From assembly GCA_002295635.1 (NCBI GenBank), contig DBHK01000027.1, forward strand, positions 310,001 to 374,000: 64,000 bases of DNA. The letters are read 5' to 3'. How positions within the stretch are numbered: the first letter of the stretch is position 1; each line of letters opens with the position of its first letter. The notes below the pieces were generated by a model that did not search any database, was not told the DNA's origin, and worked only from the letters and a program-made list of their open reading frames with translations. The stretch comes from UBA830 sp002295635 (GTDB lineage: Bacteria; Pseudomonadota; Alphaproteobacteria; MPNO01; UBA830). Made by a program: the position numbers and the translations under genes. Positions 33,995 to 42,956 of the stretch are shown one piece after another.

Positions 33995-36325
33995 ATGAAA
34001 AAATTCGGTATCGGACAAGGGGTCCTGCGCGAAGAAGATCCCCGTCTTCTGAGGGGTAATGGTCTATTTGTAAATGACGTGGGGCTCCCGAATCAGGCTC
34101 ATGCAGTAGTCCTACGCTCTCCTCATGCCCATGCCGAAATACTTTCAATAGATGTATCCGCCGCATCTTGCCTTCCAGGTGTTAATGCGATTTATACTGG
34201 CGAAGATATCGCCTCGGACAGCCTCGGCGTGCCCGGTATGCCGGTCAAATGGCTGAGACCGGATGGTCAGCCCATGAGATACCGACCCCAGCCTCCACTG
34301 GCACGAAATCGGGTGCGTTATGTGGGTGATCCAGTTGCCCTCATAATCGCGGATACCTTGGATCAAGCCACAGATGCGGCGGAAACAGTCAGGGTTGAAT
34401 ATGAACCATTGCCGTCTGTTACCGATACTGCGCAAACCGTCGATGCTGACGCACCATTGGTATGGGACGATTACCCCGACAACATCTCTGGTCTTTACCT
34501 TGCTGGTGATGAGGCTGCGACTAACAGCGTATTCGAGAGTGCTCCCCGAATCGTCAAAAGACGGTTTACGATCAGCCGTGTCTTTGCCCATTACATGGAA
34601 CCGAGGGGTGCAATTGGCGAATACGACCATCGTGAAGACCGTTTCTTATTGCATGCTGATGTGCAGTATCCGCATAGAGTTAGGCAGTTGCTGGCAGAAA
34701 AGATATTCAGGGTACCGGAACAGAATATTCGCGTAGTTTCGCGAGATGTTGGGGGCGGGTTTGGTACTAAGGGGTGGCAGTACGCCGAACATCGACTTGT
34801 ACTTTGGGCAGCACGTAAATTAGGTCGTCCGGTGAAATGGACCTGCACTCGGTCGGAAGCGGTACAAGCGGATGAGCATGGCCGTGATAATGTCACTGAT
34901 GCGGAACTCGCACTTGATGAAAATGGCATTGTCCTCGGACTTAGAGTGCAGACTATCGTCAATATCGGCGCCTATCTCTCTGCAATCCGCAATCTGCTGG
35001 CCGCTTTTACGAATGTTGGCACGCTAATCGGAGTTTATAATATACCGGTTGCCCATGCGTCGGTGAGGACCGTGCATTCGAATTCCAATCCGACTGCACC
35101 TTATCGGGGTGCTGGGCGTCCAGAAGCAACCTACATAATCGAGCGGATGTTCGACGAGACGGCACGGGAGTTGCATATCGACCCGACGCAGCTACGAGCT
35201 CGAAACATGATACGGCCCGAGGCAATGCCATTGAAAACGGCGCTTGGCCTTGTATACGATTGCGGAGAGTTTGCTGAGAACCAGAAACAAGTTCTTGAGA
35301 TGGCAGATTACGCGGGTTTCCCTTCTCGTCGAAAGGAGGCCCGTAACCGAGGGAAACTGCGAGGAATCGGCACCGCCAATCCAATCGAGCGTTCTGCCTC
35401 TCCATCTCCCGACTTTGCAGAAATCCGATTTTCTACCGACGGTACCGCTAGTATTCTTATGGGTACCAAAAGTCAGGGCCAGGGGCATGAAACGGTCTAT
35501 AAACAGATCGTTGGAGAACGCCTCGGATTGGACCCATCCCAAATGCGGGTGATCGATGGCGATACTGACCGTATTGCGTTTGGCATTGGTACAATGGGCT
35601 CTCGTTCGACGGTGATCGGGGGTTCGGCACTTTACTATGCTGCTGAAAAAGTGATCGAAAAGGCGAGGGTCATAGCCGCACATGTTTTAGAGGTCGCGGA
35701 CACAGATGTTGTGTTCGAAGACGGTGCATTTTTTGTCGTTGGCACGGACCGGTCGACTTCCCTAACCAATATAGCCAAGGCATCTTTTCAACCTGCGAAA
35801 TTGCCGCCCGGTGTCGAACCCGGCCTATTCGAAACGGCAACCTTCGTACCCGACGACGATACATATCCAAACGGCAGCCATGTCTGCGAAGTGGAAATTG
35901 ATCCGGAAACCGGCCAAACTAAGTTGGTAGGATATTGGGTCGTTGACGATGTCGGGGTTATGATTAATCCGGTGATTGTTAAAGGCCAGATACACGGTGG
36001 AGTTGCTCAGGGAGTGGGTCAGGCTCTGGGTGAGAGGGTGGCCTATGATCCAGATAGCGGTCAGATTCTCAGCGGCTCTTTCATGGATTACTGTATGCCG
36101 CGCGCGGAAGATTTCCCTTATATAGAAATAAAAGGAAATGGAGTTCCCACCCAGAGGAATCCGCTGGGTGTTAAAGGCGCTGGCGAAGCCGGAACTGTTG
36201 GCGCACTACCGGCAACCATGAATGCGGTTATGGATGCGCTGGCTCAGGTCAACGTAAAGGCTCTCGATATGCCGGCGACCCCCGATCGGATCTGGGAGGC
36301 CATCCGCTGCGCATCAGAGGTTTAG
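33995..36325 (+). CDS. Xanthine-dehydrogenase-family molybdopterin-binding large subunit (form II CoxL-like), orphan
   Basis: This 776-residue protein is the molybdenum subunit of an aldehyde/xanthine/CO-dehydrogenase-type hydroxylase. Landmarks are the N-terminal LREEDPRLLRGNGLFVND, the Mo-pterin loop GGGFGTKG, the active-site loop APYRGAGRPEA and the catalytic glutamate in GAGEAGTVGALPA. The loop is the AYxGAGR type of form II enzymes, not the AYxCSFR of true CO dehydrogenase. The 2Fe-2S and FAD subunits that normally adjoin it are absent on both sides. I start at ATG 33995, where family similarity begins; the frame extends 58 codons upstream through the Prx-like remnant in another frame. 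Confidence 0.93.
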   Translation: MKKFGIGQGVLREEDPRLLRGNGLFVNDVGLPNQAHAVVLRSPHAHAEILSIDVSAASCLPGVNAIYTGEDIASDSLGVPGMPVKWLRPDGQPMRYRPQPPLARNRVRYVGDPVALIIADTLDQATDAAETVRVEYEPLPSVTDTAQTVDADAPLVWDDYPDNISGLYLAGDEAATNSVFESAPRIVKRRFTISRVFAHYMEPRGAIGEYDHREDRFLLHADVQYPHRVRQLLAEKIFRVPEQNIRVVSRDVGGGFGTKGWQYAEHRLVLWAARKLGRPVKWTCTRSEAVQADEHGRDNVTDAELALDENGIVLGLRVQTIVNIGAYLSAIRNLLAAFTNVGTLIGVYNIPVAHASVRTVHSNSNPTAPYRGAGRPEATYIIERMFDETARELHIDPTQLRARNMIRPEAMPLKTALGLVYDCGEFAENQKQVLEMADYAGFPSRRKEARNRGKLRGIGTANPIERSASPSPDFAEIRFSTDGTASILMGTKSQGQGHETVYKQIVGERLGLDPSQMRVIDGDTDRIAFGIGTMGSRSTVIGGSALYYAAEKVIEKARVIAAHVLEVADTDVVFEDGAFFVVGTDRSTSLTNIAKASFQPAKLPPGVEPGLFETATFVPDDDTYPNGSHVCEVEIDPETGQTKLVGYWVVDDVGVMINPVIVKGQIHGGVAQGVGQALGERVAYDPDSGQILSGSFMDYCMPRAEDFPYIEIKGNGVPTQRNPLGVKGAGEAGTVGALPATMNAVMDALAQVNVKALDMPATPDRIWEAIRCASEV

Positions 36326-36816
36326 GAAGGTTCTATGTCTTTTTGGGCCAAGTTTTCGATCATCTGAATGAGAGTTTTTCGCATAATCTCTATATTTTGG
36401 GGAGATATGCCGTGTGCAGCGGTGCGGTCGATCTCTTCCTCGAGGGGTAAAAGAATAGTCCTCAGTGCAGAGCCTTCCGGCGTCAGATAGACATAGTATT
36501 TTCGCTTATTACCAGGATTATGCCGTTTAATGATGTATCCCTTTTCGATCAATGCCTTGACGGCAGCAAAGGTGGTTGGTTCGGTAAAACCAACGACGTC
36601 ACTCAGTTCTTTCTGGGTCAAACCTTCCCGGTCCCATAGGACTTTCAGGAACGCCCAATGTCCGAGCGGAACTCCGTATTCCGAAAGTAAGTGCGTCAGG
36701 CTATGACCGTAGCTACGTCCCGCAGTCCGTATGAGGTGTGCCAATGGTTCATTCGGGCTGCCACTTTGTGAATGACATAGAGTTGGATCCCCTCGATCCA
36801 AGAGATTATCGTTCAT
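36322..36816 (-). CDS. MarR family transcriptional regulator
   Basis: This 164-residue protein has the MarR winged helix: a dimerisation helix (AHLIRTAGRSYGHSLTHLL), the recognition region LTQKELSDVVGFTEPTTFAAVKALIEKGYI, and the wing KRKYYVYLTPEG. Its ATG at 36816 overlaps the stop of the upstream oxidoreductase gene (ATGA), which fixes the start and argues for one transcript. It is convergent with the molybdenum hydroxylase subunit, with stops overlapping by four bases. MarR proteins often respond to aromatic ligands, so control of this neighbourhood is plausible. Confidence 0.92.
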   Translation of the reverse strand: MNDNLLDRGDPTLCHSQSGSPNEPLAHLIRTAGRSYGHSLTHLLSEYGVPLGHWAFLKVLWDREGLTQKELSDVVGFTEPTTFAAVKALIEKGYIIKRHNPGNKRKYYVYLTPEGSALRTILLPLEEEIDRTAAHGISPQNIEIMRKTLIQMIENLAQKDIEPS

Positions 36817-38021
36817 TTCTCGACATCTCCCGGTGTGACCTGGTGATTCAAAAGGATTTCCCGGCCCTCGTTCGCTGACTGTATTATTGCGCAGCATACT
36901 TCAAGCGTAGCACGGCCCCATTCACCAGTATGTATTGGCGGGACGCCGTCATTCACGGCGGCATACAATTCGTCAATCACCTCCGCACGCGGAATAAATG
37001 GGTTGGGTAGGGGATGGAAATCGATATCAGTGTGGCGATAGACCCGCACGCCGTTGGGTAGCGGGCGTATGTCGGCTCGCGGACAACTCACGATGAATAG
37101 ACCGAAATGTTCGTGTTGGTGGTCTGGTCTCCTTAGGTCTGAACGGACTGCTCCCGCACGTCCGCCATAGGCACGGTCGGCCTTGATTGCGGCTTCGGTG
37201 CGCGTGTCTTCGAAAGGATCAGACAGCGCCCGGCGGGATGAACCATAATTTTCCGGGTCCTTGGCTGCCCCTGATTCCGTTCTCCAACCGTTAAATTCAT
37301 CAGTATCAAAATGTGCGTAGCCAGAATAGGTTAAGTTTGCAACCGTTCCGTTGGCGAACTTCAATAGGGCTGAATACGCACCTTCTGTCGATCGGGAGAT
37401 GTCAAAGTCTCCTGTCGTCGCGTATACCGTCTCCACCTCGCCTCCACCTAAAAGTCGGGTAATATCAACCTGATGTGCGCCTTGGCTGAATACGACGCCG
37501 CCGCCCTTCGCGGTATCGAGTTCCTCAGGCCTGCGAGGGCGATATATGAAGTCGGTGTAATTAAGACCCGTGATCAACTTGGGCGGCCCGTAATCGCCGG
37601 ACTGGATCAATCGGCGGGTTTTCAGAATCGGTGCATCGTAGCTGTGGCTATGTCCGACCAAGAGAAGAACACCGGCGGATTTCGCACAGTCAATCATTCG
37701 GGTACATTCCGCTATCGTAACCGCCATTGGCTTCTCGACTAGTATATGTTTCCCTGCTTGTGCGGAGATTATTGCGTGTGCAGCGTGAAACTCGTGAGGC
37801 GTGGTGACATAGACAACGTCGATATCAGCCTCTGCGCACATTGATTCTACGCTAAGGTGGGAAGTTCCGCCGAAATCTGATTTAAAACGTTCTAGCGCCT
37901 CCGGTCGGATATCTGCCGCGGCAACAACGTCGATATTAGGGTGGTGTGACAGGGCGGGCAGCATCTTGGTGAACCCTTGGCCTAAACCCGCTACTCCCAG
38001 TCTGAGCGTTTTGTCTGCCAT
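36813..38021 (-). CDS. Gfo/Idh/MocA family oxidoreductase
   Basis: This is a 402-residue NAD(P)-dependent oxidoreductase. The N-terminal Rossmann fold has GVAGLGQGF at about residues 9-17, the cofactor-proximal VEKPMAV motif is near 96, and the GAHQVDITRLLG substrate region lies near residue 181. Substrate is not decidable. The overall look recalls dihydroxyphthalate dehydrogenase (Pht4)-like members, which fits an aromatic-catabolic setting, but that is a weak inference. It is cotranscribed with the MarR gene. Confidence 0.9.
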   Translation of the reverse strand: MADKTLRLGVAGLGQGFTKMLPALSHHPNIDVVAAADIRPEALERFKSDFGGTSHLSVESMCAEADIDVVYVTTPHEFHAAHAIISAQAGKHILVEKPMAVTIAECTRMIDCAKSAGVLLLVGHSHSYDAPILKTRRLIQSGDYGPPKLITGLNYTDFIYRPRRPEELDTAKGGGVVFSQGAHQVDITRLLGGGEVETVYATTGDFDISRSTEGAYSALLKFANGTVANLTYSGYAHFDTDEFNGWRTESGAAKDPENYGSSRRALSDPFEDTRTEAAIKADRAYGGRAGAVRSDLRRPDHQHEHFGLFIVSCPRADIRPLPNGVRVYRHTDIDFHPLPNPFIPRAEVIDELYAAVNDGVPPIHTGEWGRATLEVCCAIIQSANEGREILLNHQVTPGDVEK

Positions 38022-38254
38022 ATCTTTCAGTCCAAGGAAATATGATGAGCACAGTAATATCCTACTCGCCCTATCCTGACAATAATCTTAGGTTCCAAAG
38101 ATATTGCAGAAAACTAAGAACAAAAAATTTTGACAAATACGATCCGCGCGGCAGATGTTTCATGATTGTACCGGGAGAAAATGATCTTTTATGCAAGGTG
38201 GAAGATGACACCGCGATGTGCAGCATGTGGATACGCTGGACCCCAGCTTGCGAT

Positions 38255-38701
38255 CTAACTAGATTCCAAAAGACCTGACCGCGCTAATTCGTCTGCCCGT
38301 TCGTTTTCCGGATGGCCGGCATGGCCTTTAACCCAGTGCCAGGTGATATTATGGCGGGCAATTGCCTCGTCGAGGCGGCGCCACAGATCTTCATTCTTGA
38401 CCGGTTTTTTGGCTGATGTTTTCCATCCGCGTTTTTTCCAGGAATGGATCCATTCTGTTATCCCTTTCTGGACGTATGTACTGTCAGTGTATAGGTCAGC
38501 TTTTACCGGGCGGGTCAGAGTTTCAAGAGCTTGTATGGCTGCCATAAGTTCCATGCGGTTATTGGTAGTTTCGCGTTCACCGCCTTTCAGCTCTTTGTCA
38601 GTATCATTCCACCGAAGGATCACGCCCCATCCACCCGGTCCAGGATTGCCACTACAGGCACCGTCTGTAAAAATCTCTACTCTATTTTTTTTCTCCCCCA
38701 T
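38255..38701 (-). CDS. rnhA: Ribonuclease HI
   Basis: RNase HI cuts the RNA strand of RNA-DNA hybrids. The 148-residue protein has all four carboxylates: Asp in FTDGACSGNPG, Glu in RMELMAA, Asp in YTDSTYV and Asp in NERADELA. A second RNase H (rnhB) is at 56 kb. It lies four bases after thrB, in the ispH-thrB-rnhA order common in alphaproteobacteria. Confidence 0.97.
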   Translation of the reverse strand: MGEKKNRVEIFTDGACSGNPGPGGWGVILRWNDTDKELKGGERETTNNRMELMAAIQALETLTRPVKADLYTDSTYVQKGITEWIHSWKKRGWKTSAKKPVKNEDLWRRLDEAIARHNITWHWVKGHAGHPENERADELARSGLLESS

Positions 38702-38705
38702 ACGT

Positions 38706-39665
38706 TCAAGTTAACCCGTAGGCGGTAGAATCGGACAACGCTTTATGAAATTCTATAACAGAGATGAACTCCGTTGGGTCCTTACGGTCCATTAGTGCAT
38801 CTGAAGGTGTGTTAAACCAATCGTATAGCCGGGTAATCAGAAACCGCATTGCGGCACCTCGAGCCAGCAGAGGTAGTGCATCGCGTTCTGATTTGTGAAG
38901 CGGACGCACATCCTCATATCCCGCAATCAGCGCTTTCGCGCGCGGCGCAATTATTTGTCCAGACGAAAAACACCACGCATTTAGGCAGATAGCAAGATCG
39001 AAAGCTAATGCATCGTTACAAGAAAAGTAGAAGTCAATCACACCCGATATATTGGTGCCATCGAAGAAAACATTATCGGGAAATAGGTCTGCGTGGATAA
39101 CTCCGGTCGGGAGTCCGGTCGGCCAGCAGGACTCGATTGCGTTCAATTCCGCTTCTATCCAATTAGCAAGGGCGGGACGTAGCTTATCCGCCAAAAGGCC
39201 TACTGACGAGAAGATAGATCGCCAAGCGGAAAGGCCAAGGTCATTCCCACGCTGCGATGAGTACGTTGCTGCTGTCTCGTGTAATTCAGCTAGAATGGTG
39301 CCTACTTTACGGCAATGATCGGTCGTAATTTGTTGAAGGAAGGCGCCCTCTGCGAAACTCACAATGGCTGCCGGTCGCCCGGAAAGGCGATGTATTACCT
39401 CCCCGTTTTGGTCAGACAAAGGCGCGGGGCATGGAAAGCCCGAATTAGCCAAATGTCGCATCAAACCAAGGAAAAATGGCAGATCCATTGGATTTACACG
39501 TTTCTCAAAGAGGGTAAGAATGTAGATACCATCGGTCGTCCTTAGTCGGAAGTTCGAATTCTCTATTCCCTGTACAATTCCTTCCAGCGATACGGCATCA
39601 CCAATGTCGAAGCCATTTAGGAACTTTTCTAGATCCTCTCTCGAAACGCTGGTATAGACGGCCAT
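38706..39665 (-). CDS. thrB: Homoserine kinase (ThrB2, APH-like type)
   Basis: Homoserine kinase phosphorylates homoserine to give the ThrC substrate. This is the aminoglycoside-phosphotransferase-like form, not the GHMP form. The catalytic loop is GVIHADLFPDNVFFDG and the metal-binding aspartate lies in GVIDFYFSCNDALAFDLAIC. I start at ATG 39665 (319 residues), matching the usual MAVYT N-terminus. The gene is 16 bases after ispH and four before rnhA. Confidence 0.96.
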   Translation of the reverse strand: MAVYTSVSREDLEKFLNGFDIGDAVSLEGIVQGIENSNFRLRTTDGIYILTLFEKRVNPMDLPFFLGLMRHLANSGFPCPAPLSDQNGEVIHRLSGRPAAIVSFAEGAFLQQITTDHCRKVGTILAELHETAATYSSQRGNDLGLSAWRSIFSSVGLLADKLRPALANWIEAELNAIESCWPTGLPTGVIHADLFPDNVFFDGTNISGVIDFYFSCNDALAFDLAICLNAWCFSSGQIIAPRAKALIAGYEDVRPLHKSERDALPLLARGAAMRFLITRLYDWFNTPSDALMDRKDPTEFISVIEFHKALSDSTAYGLT

Positions 39666-39681
39666 ACTGATCAATCGCGGC

Positions 39682-40626
39682 TTAAGTTTTCAGCGCGCCG
39701 GGCAGGCTGAAGGTCACCTTTTCGTCTATTACATTCCGTTCTTCGACTGTAACGTCATACTCTCCGCTCAGAAATTCTATTAGTTCTTCTACAAGAACTT
39801 CTGGCGCGGAGGCACCGGCGGTGATACCGAGTGTTGACACATCGTCAAGCCAACCGTCGTCCAAATCCGCTGCTCGTTCGATGAGAGTAGATTTTGGACA
39901 GCCAATCGTAAGAGCAACTTCCGCTAACCGATTTGAGTTCGATGAATTCGGCGCGCCGAGGACAAGGAGCGCATCGCATTCGTCGACAAGTTCTTTAACT
40001 GCTGCTTGTCTATTAGTGGTCGCGTAACAGATATCCTCTGTACGTGGAGCCTCGATTTGAGGGAATCGCCGTTGAAGGATGTCTATTATTTCTACTGTTT
40101 CGTCGACGGACAATGTCGTCTGGGTGATGAAAGCGAGATTGTTTGGATCGGGGACGTGTATCGTTTCCGCCTGTTCAGCATTTTCGACCAGAAACATCTC
40201 TCCGTCTCGCAGTTGACCCATAGTACCGACGACCTCCGGGTGCCCGGCATGGCCAATAAGGATCAGAGCTTTACCTCCGTTGTGTTGGCGGGCCGCATCG
40301 ACATGCACTTTCGTAACCAGAGGACACGTGGCGTCGAGATAGAGCATGTCACGTTCCTTTGCCTCAGCGAAAACCGACTTTGCGACTCCGTGTGCCGAAA
40401 ATACAACTGGTACATGGACGGGCACCTCCTCAAGTTCCTCCACGAAAACAGCGCCCTTCGCTTTTAGGTCGTCGACGACATAGCGATTATGAACGATTTC
40501 ATGCCGGACATAGACCGGTGCACCATACTTCTCTATCGCGAGTTCGACGATCTTAATAGCGCGATCAACCCCGGCACAGAAACCGCGGGGCCCGGCAAGG
40601 ATTATTTTAAGCTGTCGTCTGGTCAT
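39682..40626 (-). CDS. ispH: 4-hydroxy-3-methylbut-2-enyl diphosphate reductase
   Basis: IspH is the iron-sulfur enzyme that forms IPP and DMAPP in the last step of the MEP pathway begun by Dxs. The three cluster cysteines are in GFCAGV, DATCPLV and DICYATTNRQ. Conserved HEIVHNRYVV, SAHGV and GHAGHPEV are also present. I start at ATG 40626 (314 residues) with GGAAG upstream; ATG 40647 would add seven residues. It leads the ispH-thrB-rnhA run. Confidence 0.97.
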   Translation of the reverse strand: MTRRQLKIILAGPRGFCAGVDRAIKIVELAIEKYGAPVYVRHEIVHNRYVVDDLKAKGAVFVEELEEVPVHVPVVFSAHGVAKSVFAEAKERDMLYLDATCPLVTKVHVDAARQHNGGKALILIGHAGHPEVVGTMGQLRDGEMFLVENAEQAETIHVPDPNNLAFITQTTLSVDETVEIIDILQRRFPQIEAPRTEDICYATTNRQAAVKELVDECDALLVLGAPNSSNSNRLAEVALTIGCPKSTLIERAADLDDGWLDDVSTLGITAGASAPEVLVEELIEFLSGEYDVTVEERNVIDEKVTFSLPGALKT

Positions 40627-40925
40627 CTTTCTTCCCGGACAAGCCATACCATGTCTTGTGAAAATGTGCAGCGTTATCTAGAATCCAATTTTTTCGTGAG
40701 GTTTGGTCCTAAGCCAATATAGAGTGGGATGTCTTATCCTAAAGGGAAAACCAAATGCCGAAACATATTATCGCGAAAAGATCTCCATACAGTTTGGCCT
40801 TAGAACTAGAAAATTTGACTGGTTCGGCAGTTGCAAAATGACCAAAAACGTTCCCCAGTGCGATGGCACGTGTAATAACCCCTGATTCGTCGAACGACAG
40901 GCCGAATGTTTCTTTCGTGCGCAGT

Positions 40926-41465
40926 ATGAAAGGTATGGTTGTCCGCGGCGTAACAATAGTTTTATGTTTGTTTGCGTCTGCGTGTGCCTTGTCTGGGAAC
41001 GATCAGCCCTACGACTGTCCTTCAGTATACATCCTTCAGGACGCTAAGACTCTGACTCGTTTTAGGCCGGGGCTTGGACGGGATATAACAGATACCCAGT
41101 TTCAAGCAGAGTTAATTGATTTCGAGGGGAAATGTGAGTATGCGGACGAGGCCAATCAGTGGAAGGTTAATGTCGAGCTTCTGGTTCGTATTTATGTGGA
41201 ACGCGGGCTGGCAAACCGAGGTTCGACCATCGCGCTCGAATATTTTGTAGTCCTGCCGAATTTTGAGGGTAACGCTGGTGGAAAGCAGGTGTTCTTGGTT
41301 GAGGGTGAGTTTGAGAAGGGCAGGAAACGACTAATCTATAAGGATGAGGTCAAACTAAAGATACCTCTTAAGGACCCCGATGAAGGTAAGCGAGCCCAAA
41401 TCGTACTTGGCTTTCAATTAACACCCGACGAGCTGAACTACAATCGTATGGGGCAGCGCCAGTAA
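40926..41465 (+). CDS. Putative lipoprotein of unknown function
   Basis: From ATG 40926 this encodes about 179 residues. The N-terminus is a hydrophobic signal (VTIVLCLFASACAL) with a possible lipobox ending in ASAC, so the mature protein would be lipidated. The rest is rich in beta-strand-like segments (LLVRIYVERG, TIALEYFVVLPNFEG, KLKIPL), and I recognise no catalytic motif. ATG 40935 and ATG 40863 are alternative starts; none has a strong ribosome-binding site. It is upstream of the glycine riboswitch but probably a separate unit. Confidence 0.65.
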   Translation: MKGMVVRGVTIVLCLFASACALSGNDQPYDCPSVYILQDAKTLTRFRPGLGRDITDTQFQAELIDFEGKCEYADEANQWKVNVELLVRIYVERGLANRGSTIALEYFVVLPNFEGNAGGKQVFLVEGEFEKGRKRLIYKDEVKLKIPLKDPDEGKRAQIVLGFQLTPDELNYNRMGQRQ

Positions 41466-41582
41466 TTTAGTCCTATCCCATTTTATTTTAATAATCCTGC
41501 ATTTGATGTTTGTTAGACGATTCGCTGCGGTGGTTGCGCCGCCTATGACACTCGTTAAGATATAATAATTATTGGCAGATGA

Positions 41583-41769
41583 CCCCTGCGGGAGAGACGA
41601 CAGCTATTCCAGTTCGTCGCCGAAGGAGCAACCGCCCCGGAAACTCTCAGGCAACCGGACCGTAGGGGGATGTCACTCTGGAAAGCAGACGGTCTATGCC
41701 GTCTCACCGAAGGCGAAAGCCCGTCTAAATCAACGGGTGAATCTCTCAGGTAACCCGACAGAGGGGGCA
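41583..41769 (+). promoter_or_regulatory. Tandem glycine riboswitch
   Basis: Two glycine aptamers lie in series before gcvT. Aptamer 1 spans 41583-41668 and closes with stem CCCCT/AGGGG; aptamer 2 spans 41676-41763 and closes with CTCTG/CAGAG. They are joined by a short linker. The family signatures GCCGAAGGAGCAA and ACTCTCAGGCAA occur in the first, and ACCGAAGG and ATCTCTCAGGTAA in the second. Glycine binding normally turns on the gcv genes. Just downstream, GGTTGC at 41774-41779 can pair with GCAACC near 41796, a candidate expression platform upstream of the ribosome-binding site at 41815-41821. Confidence 0.95.
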
Positions 41770-41829
41770 CGCTGGTTGCGGACAGTTAGAGCCGTGCAAC
41801 CGCCAAACCGTTGTGGGGAGGTTCGTGCT

Positions 41830-42945
41830 ATCGCTGATACAGGTCCAAAAGAACTTAAAAAGACGCCATTATTTGACCTACATGTTGAACAGGGCGGGAA
41901 AATGGTGCCATTTTCTGGGTACCAAATGCCTGTCCATTATCCCACCGGTATTCTTTGTGAACACAAGCATACCCGTTCCGCTACCTCAGTCTTTGATGTG
42001 TCACACATGGGGCAAATTGCCCTCCGTGGTGATAATCCCGCTAAAGCGCTGGAGAATCTAGTGCCGGGTGATATTTCTGGTCTAGCGAAAGGCAGGATGC
42101 GTTATACTCAGTTCACAGATGATACTGGTGGCATTCTAGACGATTTAATCGTGACGAATGTTGGTGACTATCTTTTCTTGGTGGTAAATGCCACTCGAAA
42201 AGACGCAGACGTGGCGCACCTTAAAACCTGTCTACCAGGCGGAACCGAAGTAGAAGTGCTTAATGACCGCGCTTTGATTGCGCTTCAGGGGCCGGCGGCT
42301 GCGATTGTATTGTCCAAACACGCACCAGGCTCGGAAAATATGCCATTCATGACAGCATTGCCTTTCGAAATTGACGGCAGTCCTGTTGCGGTGACCCGGT
42401 CCGGTTATACCGGCGAGGACGGGTACGAGATATCCATACCTTCGGAAGACGCGGTTCGCATCACCGAACTTATACTTTCTGAGGACGGGGTCCAACCGGC
42501 CGGCTTGGGTGCTCGGGATTCGCTTAGGCTCGAGGCCGGGCTCTGCCTATATGGTCATGATATTGACGAAACTATAACGCCCGTAGAAGCAGAGCTGACA
42601 TGGTCGATTGCAAAACGGCGCCGTTTAGAGGGAGGTTTTCCTGGGGCGGAGGTTATCCAACGACAGATTGCCCGTGGCGCCGAGCGGAAACGCGTTGGTA
42701 TTTTGCCGGATGGCAGAGCGCCGGCGCGCGAAGGAACCGACATTATAGGTGCCGATGGAGAGGTCGTCGGCATGGTAACATCGGGAGGATTCGGCCCGTC
42801 CTTCGGCGGTCCTATTGCTATGGGATATGTGAAATCTCTTCATGCCGCGAAGGATACTAGGGTCAACTTGATGATCCGGGACAAGCCGCGCCCGGGTTGT
42901 ATAGTCGGCACCACCTTTGTTCCTAATAGATATTTTAGAAGCTAG
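41830..42945 (+). CDS. gcvT: Glycine cleavage system T protein (aminomethyltransferase), non-canonical start
   Basis: GcvT transfers the methylene group from aminomethyl-GcvH to tetrahydrofolate and releases ammonia. The 371-residue product has the family features TPLFDLHVEQGGKMVPFSGYQMP, FDVSHMGQIA, GYTGEDGYEISIP and the folate-site region LGARDSLRLEAGLCLYG. The expected N-terminus (ADTGPKELKKTPL) is preceded by ATC at 41830, placed eight bases after a strong GGGGAGG. No ATG, GTG or TTG is in frame between GTG 41794 and the conserved region. GTG 41794 lies in the hairpin before the ribosome-binding site. I take ATC 41830 as the probable start position, with GTG 41794 as alternative. Confidence 0.9.
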   Translation: MADTGPKELKKTPLFDLHVEQGGKMVPFSGYQMPVHYPTGILCEHKHTRSATSVFDVSHMGQIALRGDNPAKALENLVPGDISGLAKGRMRYTQFTDDTGGILDDLIVTNVGDYLFLVVNATRKDADVAHLKTCLPGGTEVEVLNDRALIALQGPAAAIVLSKHAPGSENMPFMTALPFEIDGSPVAVTRSGYTGEDGYEISIPSEDAVRITELILSEDGVQPAGLGARDSLRLEAGLCLYGHDIDETITPVEAELTWSIAKRRRLEGGFPGAEVIQRQIARGAERKRVGILPDGRAPAREGTDIIGADGEVVGMVTSGGFGPSFGGPIAMGYVKSLHAAKDTRVNLMIRDKPRPGCIVGTTFVPNRYFRS

Positions 42946-42956
42946 GAGTAGGCCAA

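Noticed and set aside
33995..36325. Calling the hydroxylase a carbon monoxide dehydrogenase (CoxL)
   Set aside because: The active-site loop is PYRGAGR (form II type), not the AYxCSFR loop of true CO dehydrogenase, and coxM and coxS are missing.
38042..38278. 78-codon plus-strand ORF between the Gfo/Idh gene and rnhA, with an AAGGA before its ATG
   Set aside because: Its sequence resembles nothing I know, and it runs antisense into the end of rnhA. Too little support to call a gene; the gap otherwise shows nothing.
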